Source: Comamonadaceae bacterium
Lineage (GTDB): Bacteria > Pseudomonadota > Gammaproteobacteria > Burkholderiales > Burkholderiaceae_C
Assembly: GCA_947445115.1 (NCBI GenBank)
Contig: CANFCG010000004.1
Location: forward strand, 1 to 64,000
Reading direction: 5' to 3'
DNA: 64,000 nucleotides
Position 1 is the stretch's first letter; each line of letters begins with the position of its first letter. Under the pieces are notes generated by a model. It worked only from the letters and a program-made list of their open reading frames with translations, searched no databases and was not told the origin of the DNA. Shown in pieces: positions 10,903-20,137 of the stretch. The position numbers and the translations under genes were made by a program.

Positions 10903-12387
10903 TTAGGCCTCTTCGTGCCACGTCAGATTTTCGCGCGCCATCAATGCAGACGAAGCCGATGGACCCCAGCTACCTGCTGAATATTCACGCGGCTTGTCAC
11001 CTAGCACTTGCCAGCCCTTCAAAATGGGCTCGACCCAGATCCATGCAGCTTCTAACTCGTCGCGGCGCATGAAGTGCGTGAGGCGACCTTTGATGACGTC
11101 AATCAAGAGGCGCTCATACGCTTCAGCGCGGCGTTTGTCGGATGCCGTGTGCAAATCTAAACCCAGCTTGACGGGCGTGAGATTCATGCCCGAGCCAGGC
11201 TCTTTCACCATCATCTCTAGCTGAATCGATTCTTCGGGTTGCAATTGAATGATGAGGCGATTGGGTTGTTTCTGTGCGTTGACGCTCGTGCTGGCGGCGG
11301 CGTTAAAAATAGAAAACGGCGAGTCGGCAAATTCAATCACGATCTCCGATTGCCGCTTAGCCAGTCGCTTGCCCGTGCGTAAAAAAATGGGCACACCTGC
11401 CCAGCGCGCGTTATTGATTTCGGCTTTGAGCGCCACGAAGGTCTCCGTTTTGCTGCCCGCTGGTACATTGGCCTCTTCGCTGTAGCCCTTAACTGCCGTG
11501 CCTTCCGAGGCACCTGCCGTATATTGACCGCGCACCGTGTTATGGCGAATGTCGTTCAAATTCATCTTGCGCAGCGAGCGAAGTACTTTGAGCTTTTCGT
11601 CGCGCACATCGTCAGGGTCAAACGAAATCGGCTGCTCCATTGCCACAATGCACAGCAGTTGCAAGAGGTGGTTTTGGATCATGTCGCGCATCGCGCCTGC
11701 GCCATCGTAAAAGCCTGCGCGTGAACCCACGCCCACGGATTCCGCCACCGTAATTTGTACGCTCTTGATGTAGGGCGCGCGCCACAGGGGCTCAAAAATA
11801 GCATTGCCAAAACGCAGCACCATCAGGTTTTGTACGGTCTCTTTGCCAAGGTAGTGGTCGATGCGGTAAATCTGCGATTCGGCAAAATGCTCGGCCACAG
11901 CGGTGTTGATTTTTCGTGCTGAGGCGAGGTCGGTGCCCAGTGGTTTTTCTAACACCACGCGTGATTGGCTATCGACCAAACCTGCGGTATCTAGGTTGGC
12001 GCAAATTTGTGCGAAGAGGCTTGGCGCAGTCGCGAGGTAGAACACGCGCAGTGCGGGTTCTGGGCATATGTTTGTTAGTTTGATGTAGCTGTCAGCGTCG
12101 GTGACGTCGAGACTCACGTAGTGCAGGCGCTCCAAAAAGCGTTGCCAGTCTTCTTGGGTGAAGGCGTGATGCTCAATAAATTCAGGCGAATGCGAATCGA
12201 CAAAAGCGTGGTACTCAGCCACAGACCACGGCTGGCGGCCTATGCCGATGATGCGCGTGCTAGCGTCAAGTCTGTCATGCAAATGCGCCATGTACAGCGC
12301 GGGCAGCAGTTTGCGAAACGACAGATCGCCTGCCCCACCAAAAATAACGATATCTTGTTGCGTCTTGGGTTGCTCAGTATTGCTCAT
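10903..12387 (-). CDS. zwf: Glucose-6-phosphate 1-dehydrogenase
   Basis: 494 residues. Oxidises glucose-6-phosphate to 6-phosphogluconolactone with NAD(P)+. The dinucleotide-binding loop is GGAGDLSFRK (17-26) and the active site is RIDHYLGKE (175-183). It lies 44 bases downstream of the MFS transporter gene in an AT-rich gap and just before edd. A separate 6-phosphogluconolactonase gene (pgl) is not seen in this cluster. The linkage to the sucrose genes suggests induction by sugar rather than purely housekeeping expression. Confidence 0.97.
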   Translation of the reverse strand: MSNTEQPKTQQDIVIFGGAGDLSFRKLLPALYMAHLHDRLDASTRIIGIGRQPWSVAEYHAFVDSHSPEFIEHHAFTQEDWQRFLERLHYVSLDVTDADSYIKLTNICPEPALRVFYLATAPSLFAQICANLDTAGLVDSQSRVVLEKPLGTDLASARKINTAVAEHFAESQIYRIDHYLGKETVQNLMVLRFGNAIFEPLWRAPYIKSVQITVAESVGVGSRAGFYDGAGAMRDMIQNHLLQLLCIVAMEQPISFDPDDVRDEKLKVLRSLRKMNLNDIRHNTVRGQYTAGASEGTAVKGYSEEANVPAGSKTETFVALKAEINNARWAGVPIFLRTGKRLAKRQSEIVIEFADSPFSIFNAAASTSVNAQKQPNRLIIQLQPEESIQLEMMVKEPGSGMNLTPVKLGLDLHTASDKRRAEAYERLLIDVIKGRLTHFMRRDELEAAWIWVEPILKGWQVLGDKPREYSAGSWGPSASSALMARENLTWHEEA

Positions 12388-12413
12388 AGCAGGATCATAC
12401 CGCTCTCATATTT

Positions 12414-12432
12414 AAATAAATCATATTTATTT
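12414..12432. repeat. AT-rich inverted repeat between MFS gene and zwf
   Basis: AAATAAAT and ATTTATTT form a perfect 8-bp inverted repeat around CAT in the 44-base gap between the transporter stop and the zwf start; the last base touches the stop codon. It is too AT-rich to be a strong terminator. It could be an AT-rich promoter element or a binding site for zwf, but nothing more can be read from it. Confidence 0.3.
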
Positions 12433-13724
12433 TAATTTTCTACTTTAACACGCAAAGCTAAAAGCGCCGCCATGCCAAGGCATACGCCCGCTAGCTGGAT
12501 CACGTGGCGTGGGTCACTGCCTAAAAAGTGGCTGTAAATGAAAGGTAGCGTCAGCATTTGCACAATCATGGGCAGCACGATAAACATATTGAAGATGCCC
12601 ATGTAGACACCCGCGCGCTCTGGCGGAATACTCTTGGCTAGCATGATGTAGGGGTTGCCCATGATGCTGGCCCAGGCGAGGCCAATCCCAATCATTGGCA
12701 CAAACAACCACGTTTTGTCTTGAATGCTGGGTAAGCACCACATGCCTAGCGCAGCCAAACTGAGACACAGGGCGTGCGCCCACTTGGGGCCGATACGACG
12801 AACCACGGGGATGAGGGCAAACGCCGCGATAAACGCCACGAAGTTGTAAAAACCGCCTAGTTGACCATTGAGTAAATCGGCTTGACGAAGGCTGCTGGTG
12901 GCATCTGGGCTCGCAAACATCGAGCGTGCAAGGGCGGGCACGATGTAGATCCAGTAACACATCATGCCGTACCACTGAAACAGTTTCATCCACCAGAGTT
13001 GCCGCATGGTTTGTGGCATCTCGCGCACGGCAGCGGTAATTTCGGCAAACGTGGCTTTGACTCCCTTGGGTTTGGCTCGCATGGTGGCCAGTTCTGCGGC
13101 AGTGAGAGGCAGCTCAGGTGTGCTTTTGACGGACCAGAGCACCGTCGCAGTAGACAGCACGGCGCCAATCAAAAAGGCGATGACCGTGAGCTGCGGAATG
13201 TTGCTGGCGTTGACGGCTGTGCTGTTTAAGCCTAGCCATAAAAAAATAGATGGCGTGAGATAGGCCAAGGTTTGCGCCAATCCGGTAAACGCGCTTTGCG
13301 ATAAAAAGCCCAGTGTCTTTTGCGACTCGTCCAAACGGTCGGAAATGTAAGCGCGGTACGGCTCCATCGTCACATTGTTGGCAGCATCCAGCACCCACAG
13401 CAAACTGGCGGCGAACCACAGCGTGGGGCTAAAGGGCATAAGGAGGAGGCAAAGGCTGCACAGCACAGCACCGACTAAAAAATACGGCGTGCGCCTTCCA
13501 AAACGGCTCTCAGTGCGGTCACTCATGGCTCCGATGATGGGTTGCACAAGCAAACCCGTCATCGGGCCCGCCAACCACAAATACGGCAAGTTGCCAGCGT
13601 CCGCGCCAAGGTATTGGTAGATTGGGCTCATATTGGCTTGCTGCAAACCAAAGCTGTATTGGATACCAAAGAACCCAAGGTTCATTTGCAGAATTTGCCA
13701 AAACGTCAAGATCGGTTTTGTCAT
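12432..13724 (-). CDS. MFS sugar transporter, SLC45/SUT-like (probable sucrose importer)
   Basis: 430-residue transporter with 12 predicted membrane spans. The N-terminal [22 protein letters not shown] and the loop [18 protein letters not shown] are typical of the SLC45/plant sucrose transporter/GPH-like branch of the major facilitator superfamily. Position decides the likely substrate: it starts 12 bases after the sucrose phosphorylase stop and is followed by the Entner-Doudoroff genes. Proton-coupled import of sucrose across the inner membrane is the inference; maltose or another disaccharide is the main alternative. Confidence 0.85.
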   Translation of the reverse strand: MTKPILTFWQILQMNLGFFGIQYSFGLQQANMSPIYQYLGADAGNLPYLWLAGPMTGLLVQPIIGAMSDRTESRFGRRTPYFLVGAVLCSLCLLLMPFSPTLWFAASLLWVLDAANNVTMEPYRAYISDRLDESQKTLGFLSQSAFTGLAQTLAYLTPSIFLWLGLNSTAVNASNIPQLTVIAFLIGAVLSTATVLWSVKSTPELPLTAAELATMRAKPKGVKATFAEITAAVREMPQTMRQLWWMKLFQWYGMMCYWIYIVPALARSMFASPDATSSLRQADLLNGQLGGFYNFVAFIAAFALIPVVRRIGPKWAHALCLSLAALGMWCLPSIQDKTWLFVPMIGIGLAWASIMGNPYIMLAKSIPPERAGVYMGIFNMFIVLPMIVQMLTLPFIYSHFLGSDPRHVIQLAGVCLGMAALLALRVKVEN

Positions 13725-13736
13725 TGCGGACTCCTT

Positions 13737-15215
13737 TTAGATGAAACCCTGAAATGACTGCAAACCTTGAGGCGTGGTGTAGACCAAGCCCGCTCGGCAG
13801 GCGGCAAAATCGACCTCAAGAAGCGCGTGCTCGTCGCCCAGCAGCCATTGCATGACTAGCGATGTCTCGCTGCTGGCCTGCACGCTAAATTGCCCTGCAA
13901 AAGCAGGATGCGAATTACGCAGTTTGATTAAGCGCAGTAACGCTTGCACGACGGGTTTTTGCAGATCACGCGCCAGCTCGTCCGCAGTGAAGTAATGCCG
14001 ATTGATGTCACGGCCAACCTTGGTTTTTGCTAGCAAGTCTATATCGTTTTCACCCGCTAGTAAGCCCACATAGTAAACCTGCGGTACGCCGGGCGCAAAA
14101 AACTGTACAGCACGAGCGATGAGGTACTTTTGCGCGTCGCGTCCTAGCGCATCAAAGTAGGTGCAATTGACTTGATACAAATCTAAATTGGACGCCGCCG
14201 CGCCCGTTGCCAAACGGCTTTGGCCCTGGCTCTCCAAATGGATGCGTTCCACCAGCGCGTCTAACTCAGCATCACTCACCAGACCTGGGCGTTTCGATTT
14301 TTTATCCGCACCAATGTCGATGATGCCAATGCCGTCGTGGGTATCCAGTACGGTGACCGCATTGGTCGGGCGAATAGCTAGCCATGCTTTTAAGGCAGTA
14401 GCATTGCCAGTAAACAGTGCGTGCAATAGTAGGGGCGGCAAAGCAAAGTCGTACACCCAATCCACACGGCGGGCAATGTCAATTTGCGTTTGGTAATGCG
14501 AATGCACTTCAACCAGTACTTCAATGTTGCGCGCTCTGGCTTGAGCCGAGAGATCGTCAATAAACGCAAACGTCTCGGGCAACATAAAGCAGCTCGTGCC
14601 CGCCTTCTTAACCGCATAGCCGACGGCATCAAGGCGTACCAAGTGAACGCCGTTTTGTGCGAGCCGGTCCAAAATACCTAGTAAATATGCACGGCCTTGT
14701 GGGTGCGCGACATCGATGTCAATTTGCGAAGAGGTAAACGTCGTCCACAACGCATGTTGCTCACCACATGCCAGCGCCACCTCGGTAAAAGCCGAGGTCG
14801 GGCGAGGGCGATAAATCAGCGCCTTGTCCGCATCCGATAAGCCGTTTGGAAAAACGGTGTTGCGCGTTAAAAACAAACCCGCATAGCGAGACTGTTGGCC
14901 ATGTTTGGAAAAATCTAAAAATTCGGGGGAGACATTCGAGACGTGATTCACAATCACATCCGCCATCACATCGAGCTTGGCTGATAAAGCCGCCACATCA
15001 GACCATGTACCCAATGTTTGATCGACTTGCATATGGTTGGCAGGGTCAAAACCTGCATCAATACCGTGGATGGACTCATAAAAAGGCAGGATATGCACAG
15101 CACCAAAAATGCTAGAGAGAGCACCACCCTCGCCAGCTAACACATGGTTCAACGTCTGAAAACTAACGCCACCCAAGCGCTCAGCATAGACGATGAGTTG
15201 AACCTTATTTTTCAT
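13737..15215 (-). CDS. Sucrose phosphorylase, GH13 subfamily 18
   Basis: 492 residues. Converts sucrose and phosphate to glucose-1-phosphate and fructose in the cytoplasm. Catalytic residues align with the Bifidobacterium enzyme with an offset of about four: nucleophile D196 (VRLDAVGYA), acid/base E236 (LVEVHSHY) and D294 (LDTHDGIG). The N-terminal MKNKVQLIVYAERLGG and the FYESIHGIDAGFDP segment are also characteristic. The ATG at 15215 is preferred over a GTG nine bases upstream because a GAGTGG site sits before it. A GH13_18 relative acting on sucrose-6-phosphate or glucosylglycerate is possible but less likely here. Confidence 0.93.
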   Translation of the reverse strand: MKNKVQLIVYAERLGGVSFQTLNHVLAGEGGALSSIFGAVHILPFYESIHGIDAGFDPANHMQVDQTLGTWSDVAALSAKLDVMADVIVNHVSNVSPEFLDFSKHGQQSRYAGLFLTRNTVFPNGLSDADKALIYRPRPTSAFTEVALACGEQHALWTTFTSSQIDIDVAHPQGRAYLLGILDRLAQNGVHLVRLDAVGYAVKKAGTSCFMLPETFAFIDDLSAQARARNIEVLVEVHSHYQTQIDIARRVDWVYDFALPPLLLHALFTGNATALKAWLAIRPTNAVTVLDTHDGIGIIDIGADKKSKRPGLVSDAELDALVERIHLESQGQSRLATGAAASNLDLYQVNCTYFDALGRDAQKYLIARAVQFFAPGVPQVYYVGLLAGENDIDLLAKTKVGRDINRHYFTADELARDLQKPVVQALLRLIKLRNSHPAFAGQFSVQASSETSLVMQWLLGDEHALLEVDFAACRAGLVYTTPQGLQSFQGFI

Positions 15216-15261
15216 AAAAACCACTCACACAACATTAAAAATTCGCAACAAAGATAAAGAT

Positions 15262-15292
15262 ACGCCCAGTCACCTTGTGAGTCACTGGGCGT
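15262..15292. terminator. Hairpin between the TonB receptor gene and sucrose phosphorylase
   Basis: ACGCCCAGT (15262-15270) and ACTGGGCGT (15284-15292) form a perfect 9-bp stem with a 13-base loop. Read on the minus strand it is followed by a T-rich run (TATCTTTATCTTTG). It sits between the receptor stop and the phosphorylase start. It may end part of the transcripts or protect the receptor mRNA, so that the receptor is made in larger amounts than the downstream enzymes. Confidence 0.6.
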
Positions 15293-15324
15293 GTTCCTAA
15301 GCTAACTTTAATTCAATGGATGAA

Positions 15325-17532
15325 TTAAAAGTTGACCTTGACCGAGGCACGGATCGTACGGCCTGGGTAGGCGCGCGTCGAGTTATTCCACGCACCAATG
15401 CCGCCTTCGGTATTAGCTAGCGTATTGAATAAATTATTAACAGCCAAGCTGGCGGTTGTTTCTTTGTTAACTTGATAACTGGTGAAGGCATTGAACATGG
15501 TGTAACCCGCAAGCGTGATGGTGTTGGCGTCGTCACCGTACGATTTGGTTGTTCCGATGATGGATCCGCCCAATGTGACGTCACCCATGCTGTAGCTTGG
15601 CATGATTGAATAAACAAACTTGGCTTGTCGCTGTGGCATGGTGCTCGTGGCATCAATTTTGGCGTTGGTGTAAGTCAAAGCCGAGTTGATACGGAAGCCG
15701 CCCGAGCGGTAGCCGAGTTCAGTCTCCAAACCGCTGGCGCTATAAGAGTTAGTTACAAAACCAAGTGCTGGATTCGTGACGTCAAAATTACTTTCAGTTG
15801 TTTTGGCGATAAACACGGTGCCTGCCGCATTGACTGGACCCGACTTCATGCGAACACCGAGGTCATACTGCCGTACTTGGTTAAAGCTTGGCGATGGATT
15901 ATTGGCGATTGTGCCAAGACGATCCGTCGGCATGAAGTTATAGCCTTGGCTTAAGGAGCCATAAACACTTAGCTCTTTTGACAATGCATAGTTGCCCCCA
16001 AACGAATAAGCATTTTTGTTGAGGCTGTAGCTAATGGCGCCTGGCGTTGCCCAAGTCCCTGCTCCCACACCGGTAGCAGCTGAGAGGCCGCCGGTTGTAC
16101 CGGTCACGCGCTGATTCATGCTCCGAATGCCACCATCTAGTGTCAGTGCACCGCTCTCGTAATGCAGGCTTGCATACGGGTCGATTTCATAGAATTTGGC
16201 ATCTGTTCTTAAAGCGCCCCATGTTCCACCTCCAATCGTGTTGGGTGTAGCGAACAATGTACCCACGGCGCTAGAGCCAATGCCACGGATGGCATATTGA
16301 TTGAAATACTGACTATATTTTTGGTTTTGCTGACCATAAAAGACACCAAATGTAGGTGTTATTTTTGCGCCATTGGCTAAGCCCATGGCTTTGCTAAATT
16401 TCAGATCATCAAAGATGTTGCCCATGTTGTCCAGCGTCGCGTCCATGATCGAGAACGGAATGGTGCCTGCGGCTGTTGTAGCGCCCGCTCCTACATTGGT
16501 GTTACCCAATGGGAAGGCAGCCAAAAATGACCCGCTGTTCATGCTGTAGCGGAAGTTGTTGTTGACATTCCAGCCGCTAGCCAAGTTGAACTTGGCATTG
16601 ACACCAAATGAGTCGCTCTTGGCAGTCAAGCCATTCCTCAAATCATGACTAACGGTATTGCCGCTAGAGTCAAGCACCACATTGCGAGGGGTTTGATTGT
16701 TGATAAAGAAATTGGTTCGAGCATCGCCCACGCCGTTCGGTGAAGGCATCAGCATCGGCACAGTGTCGTCCAAATGTTTAAAGTTAAATTGAATGGAGCC
16801 GCCGCGGTCTAGCTCGTGCAAGTAGTTGGCGCGAACTTGGCCGCCTTTTTCGGAGTTAAAGCCCGTGTTAATCGCACCGCCTGCGCCCGAACGGTAAAAA
16901 CCGCCGATATTGATAAAGCTGCCATTGCCCAGCGCCGTACCATAGTTGAAGTCGGTGCGAGTCAAGCGCGAGCCAATCCCAACCGTCACGCCCACAGCGT
17001 TCACAGCCTCTTTGCCTGTTTTGGTGATGTAGTTCACCACGCCACCTGGCGCATTTGAGCTTTGTGTGGAGGATTGACCACCTCGGACAAACTCGACTCG
17101 GTCTGTCATGTAGTCGGTACGCATAAATTCATCGGGCGTGGCGAACGAGGCATCCCCCCACATCAAAACAGGCAGTCCATCTTCTTGGTATTGCATGTAG
17201 CGCGACCCACCGGCAGACACGGGCAAACCACGAACGGCGACGTTGGCGTTGCCGCTACCACCGGATGCCTCAACACGAACGCCTGGTAAAGAGCGCAAAA
17301 TATCTGCGGTATTGGTTGCACCAGTCGCTTCAATTTGCTCTGCACCAATGGAGCTGACCGAATCGGTAGATTTCATTTTGGAGCGGCCTGTAGGCGACGC
17401 CGTGACAATGACTTCATCTAAGCCAGATGCACTGTTGGTCGCAGCAGTTTGCGCCAATACGCTGGCTGGCAGCATGCTGAGCGCGACCGCAGCACCGATG
17501 GCGCTACAAGTAAAGAAACGTAACTTCTTCAT
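15325..17532 (-). CDS. TonB-dependent outer-membrane receptor, probable sucrose porter
   Basis: 735 residues. A signal peptide (about 1-27, ending VLAQ) is followed by a TonB box-like DEVIVTASP, a plug domain (about 45-165, with ADILRSLPGVRVEASGG and NAPGGVVNYITKTG) and a C-terminal barrel ending ...GRTIRASVKVNF, with the terminal Phe usual for outer-membrane barrels. It is not a classical siderophore receptor by context: it is upstream of sucrose phosphorylase and a sugar transporter and divergent from its own TonB system. This resembles the Xanthomonas sux locus, with phosphorylase in place of amylosucrase. The substrate is inferred from neighbours only. Confidence 0.9.
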   Translation of the reverse strand: MKKLRFFTCSAIGAAVALSMLPASVLAQTAATNSASGLDEVIVTASPTGRSKMKSTDSVSSIGAEQIEATGATNTADILRSLPGVRVEASGGSGNANVAVRGLPVSAGGSRYMQYQEDGLPVLMWGDASFATPDEFMRTDYMTDRVEFVRGGQSSTQSSNAPGGVVNYITKTGKEAVNAVGVTVGIGSRLTRTDFNYGTALGNGSFINIGGFYRSGAGGAINTGFNSEKGGQVRANYLHELDRGGSIQFNFKHLDDTVPMLMPSPNGVGDARTNFFINNQTPRNVVLDSSGNTVSHDLRNGLTAKSDSFGVNAKFNLASGWNVNNNFRYSMNSGSFLAAFPLGNTNVGAGATTAAGTIPFSIMDATLDNMGNIFDDLKFSKAMGLANGAKITPTFGVFYGQQNQKYSQYFNQYAIRGIGSSAVGTLFATPNTIGGGTWGALRTDAKFYEIDPYASLHYESGALTLDGGIRSMNQRVTGTTGGLSAATGVGAGTWATPGAISYSLNKNAYSFGGNYALSKELSVYGSLSQGYNFMPTDRLGTIANNPSPSFNQVRQYDLGVRMKSGPVNAAGTVFIAKTTESNFDVTNPALGFVTNSYSASGLETELGYRSGGFRINSALTYTNAKIDATSTMPQRQAKFVYSIMPSYSMGDVTLGGSIIGTTKSYGDDANTITLAGYTMFNAFTSYQVNKETTASLAVNNLFNTLANTEGGIGAWNNSTRAYPGRTIRASVKVNF

Positions 17533-17640
17533 TTAAAAATCCCCTTTATAAAAATGAGCTAAACAGAGTGAATGATTCAAATAACCTTATCCGCGATCTC
17601 ACGAACCTATCGGATGCGAATAGGTAAATTATGTCATTTA

Positions 17641-17654
17641 TGCAAACGATTGCA
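17641..17654. promoter_or_regulatory. LacI-type operator O1
   Basis: TGCAAACGATTGCA is a near-perfect 14-bp palindrome with the central CG typical of LacI/GalR-family operators; one base pair breaks the symmetry. On the minus strand, TTGCAA in this site is followed after 16 bases by CATAAT, a plausible -35/-10 pair for the TonB receptor gene, so a bound repressor would cover the promoter. Confidence 0.8.
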
Positions 17655-17720
17655 ATCAGGGTTTTAAATTATTTTATAGGTGTTTACACTAGGTAAATAA
17701 ATTAATTTCTTTTAATACAA

Positions 17721-17734
17721 TGCAAACGTTTGCA
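17721..17734. promoter_or_regulatory. LacI-type operator O2
   Basis: TGCAAACGTTTGCA is a perfect 14-bp palindrome, almost identical to O1 and centred 80 bases from it. It lies 78 bases before the tonB ATG, just upstream of TAATAT (17742-17747), which could be the -10 of the plus-strand promoter. The lacI gene at the end of the plus-strand operon is the likely source of the repressor. Confidence 0.85.
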
Positions 17735-17811
17735 ATTTCTGTAATATTGTTTTGATAGATAAAAATAATCAATAATGAGTCATAAACTTCAACCAATGGC
17801 GGTGCTTTTAA

Positions 17812-18450
17812 ATGAATGATTTTGCTTCGCGTCAACGATCATCTAGGCGGTGGATGGGTGTCGCTGCGGTGATTGTTTTTCACTTGGCTTTAGTGCTGGC
17901 CATTCAATCGGGGTTGGCACGAAAATTTGTCAAAGTGGTGCAAGGCCCTGTTGAGGCGCGTTTGCTGGAGGAGACCAAGCCGGATATTCCGCCCCCACCA
18001 CCCCCACCACCAAAGAACTTGCCGCCACCTCCTGCCTATGTGCCGCCTGTGGATGCGCCAGTGACGAATGCGCCTGTTGCAGCCAATGCGATTGCGGCTG
18101 TCGTGCGTGAAGCGCCGCTTGCGCCTGCGCCGCCGCCCGTCGCCATGCCCGCGTCGCCTGCCAATGTCCGCGTGGCACCGACAGTGAATGCCGCTACAAA
18201 TTGTCAAAAAGTAGATTACCCCTCGGCCTCACGCCGTGAGGAGGAGGAGGGGACTGTACATCTCAAGATCTTAATAGGCGTCGATGGCCGGGTCACCGAT
18301 ACACAGTTGGAAAAGTCGTCTGGTTTTAAGCGGCTGGATGAGGCGACGCGTCTTGCAGCGATGACGAAGTGCCAATTTCGGCCCGGTACGCTGGACGGCA
18401 AGCCTGAGGCGGCTTGGGGTACGCTGCGCTATACGTGGCGATTGGAATAA
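17812..18450 (+). CDS. tonB: TonB energy-transducer protein
   Basis: 212 residues. One N-terminal membrane anchor (about 16-34, WMGVAAVIVFHLALVLAIQ), then a periplasmic proline-rich spacer (runs of Pro at about 60-90) and a C-terminal TonB domain (CQKVDYPSASRREEEEGTVHLKILIGVDGRV...). It carries energy from ExbBD to outer-membrane receptors. It is the first gene of the plus-strand operon and divergent from the receptor, which suggests a dedicated system for that receptor rather than the general iron-uptake TonB. Confidence 0.95.
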   Translation: MNDFASRQRSSRRWMGVAAVIVFHLALVLAIQSGLARKFVKVVQGPVEARLLEETKPDIPPPPPPPPKNLPPPPAYVPPVDAPVTNAPVAANAIAAVVREAPLAPAPPPVAMPASPANVRVAPTVNAATNCQKVDYPSASRREEEEGTVHLKILIGVDGRVTDTQLEKSSGFKRLDEATRLAAMTKCQFRPGTLDGKPEAAWGTLRYTWRLE

Positions 18451-18492
18451 GTCAGTTTTTAGAATTTTTTCATTTTTATATTGGGAGTTTTT

Positions 18493-19251
18493 ATGAAGTT
18501 CAATCAAATTAAACGTGCGGCCTTGATTGGCGCGGCAGTTCTAGCTACTTTGGGTGCGTGCACCTTTGCTTTTGCCAATGGCGACGTGCCCGCAGGCGAC
18601 AACCCATATGGCCTCTCAGCCCTTTGGAATCAAGGCGACATGGTGGCCAAGGCGACGTTGTTTATACTGGTGGTCATGAGCATGGGCAGTTGGTATGTGA
18701 TCGTGACCAAGTTTTTAGAACAAGCCAAAATGATGAAGCAAGCCAAGGCGGCTGAGAGTAGTTTTTGGACGGCTGGCAGTGTGCGCCAAGGCGCCGATGG
18801 ACTGACCGAAGACAGCCCATTTCGCTACATTGCTGAAAAGGGTTTGGAAGGCGCCGATAAGCATGTGGGGATGCTGGCGTCGATTGACTTTAATACATGG
18901 GTCACCATGAGCTTGCAGCGCGCTACTGCCGAAGTGCAAAGCCGCTTGCAAGATGGTTTAGCGGTACTGGCAACGGTGGGTTCGACAGCGCCATTTGTGG
19001 GATTGTTTGGCACGGTGTGGGGTATCTACAACGCACTAGTCAAAATTGGTATGTCGGGCCAAGCCAGTATTGATAAGGTCGCAGGACCCGTGGGTGAGTC
19101 GCTCATCATGACGGCCATTGGTTTGGCGGTTGCCGTGCCTGCGGTATTAGGCTACAACTGGCTGGTGCGCCGTAACAAGGCGGCGCTAGAGCGCGTACAT
19201 GGTTTTGGTAACGATCTCCATGCGGTGCTGTTGGCATCGAATAAAAAGTAA
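18493..19251 (+). CDS. exbB: ExbB, MotA/TolQ/ExbB proton channel protein
   Basis: 252 residues, inner membrane. It has a first hydrophobic segment at the N terminus (signal or extra membrane span), then three ExbB spans; the conserved motif around the second and third spans reads STAPFVGLFGTVWGIYNALV and AIGLAVAVPAVLGYNWLVRRN. With ExbD it uses the proton gradient to drive TonB. The ATG at 18493 is chosen because GGGAG precedes it by 5 bases; a TTG 12 bases upstream is the alternative. Confidence 0.95.
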   Translation: MKFNQIKRAALIGAAVLATLGACTFAFANGDVPAGDNPYGLSALWNQGDMVAKATLFILVVMSMGSWYVIVTKFLEQAKMMKQAKAAESSFWTAGSVRQGADGLTEDSPFRYIAEKGLEGADKHVGMLASIDFNTWVTMSLQRATAEVQSRLQDGLAVLATVGSTAPFVGLFGTVWGIYNALVKIGMSGQASIDKVAGPVGESLIMTAIGLAVAVPAVLGYNWLVRRNKAALERVHGFGNDLHAVLLASNKK

Positions 19252-19269
19252 TTTTTAAAGGACACCGTC

Positions 19270-19695
19270 ATGGGAATGAATGTAGGCTCGGATTCGGGCG
19301 ATGATGATGCCGTTTTGAGTGAAATTAACACCACGCCCTTGGTGGACGTGATGCTGGTATTGCTCATCATCTTTTTAATCACGATTCCTGTGGTAACCAC
19401 GTCGATCAAGGTGAACTTGCCTAAAGAAAACAATGTGATCCGCGAGACCAAGCCCGAGAACGTGATTATCTCTGTCAATGCAGCAGGCGGCATTTATTTG
19501 TACGACACGCCGGTTAAAGACTCGAATGCTTTGATTGGGCGCATGAAAGTGTTTGCTGTCAAAACGCCCCAGCCTGAAGTGCAAATCCGAGGTGATGGGA
19601 AAAGCGATTTTGAATCCGTCGGGCGCGTGATGTACGCGGTGCAGCGCGCAGGCATTGTCAAGGTGAGCTTTATCACCGAGCCACAAGGCAACTAG
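19270..19695 (+). CDS. exbD: ExbD, first copy
   Basis: 141 residues. Single N-terminal membrane span with the family-defining aspartate in INTTPLVDVMLVLLIIFLIT, then a periplasmic domain. Asp in LVDVML is the proton-conducting residue. It follows exbB by 18 bases with AAAGGA upstream. A second, different exbD follows directly, an arrangement common in TonB systems of Xanthomonas-like and some betaproteobacterial loci. Confidence 0.95.
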   Translation: MGMNVGSDSGDDDAVLSEINTTPLVDVMLVLLIIFLITIPVVTTSIKVNLPKENNVIRETKPENVIISVNAAGGIYLYDTPVKDSNALIGRMKVFAVKTPQPEVQIRGDGKSDFESVGRVMYAVQRAGIVKVSFITEPQGN

Positions 19696-19708
19696 GAAAG
19701 GACAGATC

Positions 19709-20137
19709 ATGGGAATGTCAATGGGCAGCAATCCAAATGCCGAACCAGAAGTCATGATGGACATCAACACCACGCCGCTGATTGACGTGATGCTGGTGTT
19801 ACTCATCATGCTCATCATCACGATTCCGATGCAATTGCATGCGGTGAATTTAGATATGCCCGCCGCCGCGCCACCGACTAAAAAAGTTGACCCGGTGGTG
19901 ATGAAGGTGGATATTGATGCCGCAGGTGTGATTTTTTGGAATGGCGCCGCCGTCGAAAATCGTGCTGCTTTAGATCTGTTATTGACACAGTCCAAGGCCA
20001 TGGAGCCTCAGCCAGAATTGCATATCAAATCGAACGCAAAAGCTAAATACGAAGTGGTCGCGGGTGTGCTGGCTTCGGCGCAACGTATTGGTTTAACCAA
20101 ATTAGGCATCGTTGGCTCGGAGCAGTTTGCCAATTGA
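19709..20137 (+). CDS. exbD: ExbD, second copy
   Basis: 142 residues, related to but clearly distinct from the upstream ExbD. The channel motif is kept (INTTPLIDVMLVLLIMLIIT). The periplasmic part differs strongly, with a PAAAPPTKKVDPVV linker and WNGAAVENRAALDLLL. GGAAAGGA precedes the ATG. The stop overlaps the TTG start of the next gene (TTGA). Two different ExbD subunits may form a mixed dimer in the ExbB pore. Confidence 0.94.
   Translation: MGMSMGSNPNAEPEVMMDINTTPLIDVMLVLLIMLIITIPMQLHAVNLDMPAAAPPTKKVDPVVMKVDIDAAGVIFWNGAAVENRAALDLLLTQSKAMEPQPELHIKSNAKAKYEVVAGVLASAQRIGLTKLGIVGSEQFAN

Noticed and set aside
17683-17711. TTTACA as a -35 for tonB
   Set aside because: At the normal 17-base spacing there is no acceptable -10; the nearest TAATAC is 24 bases away.
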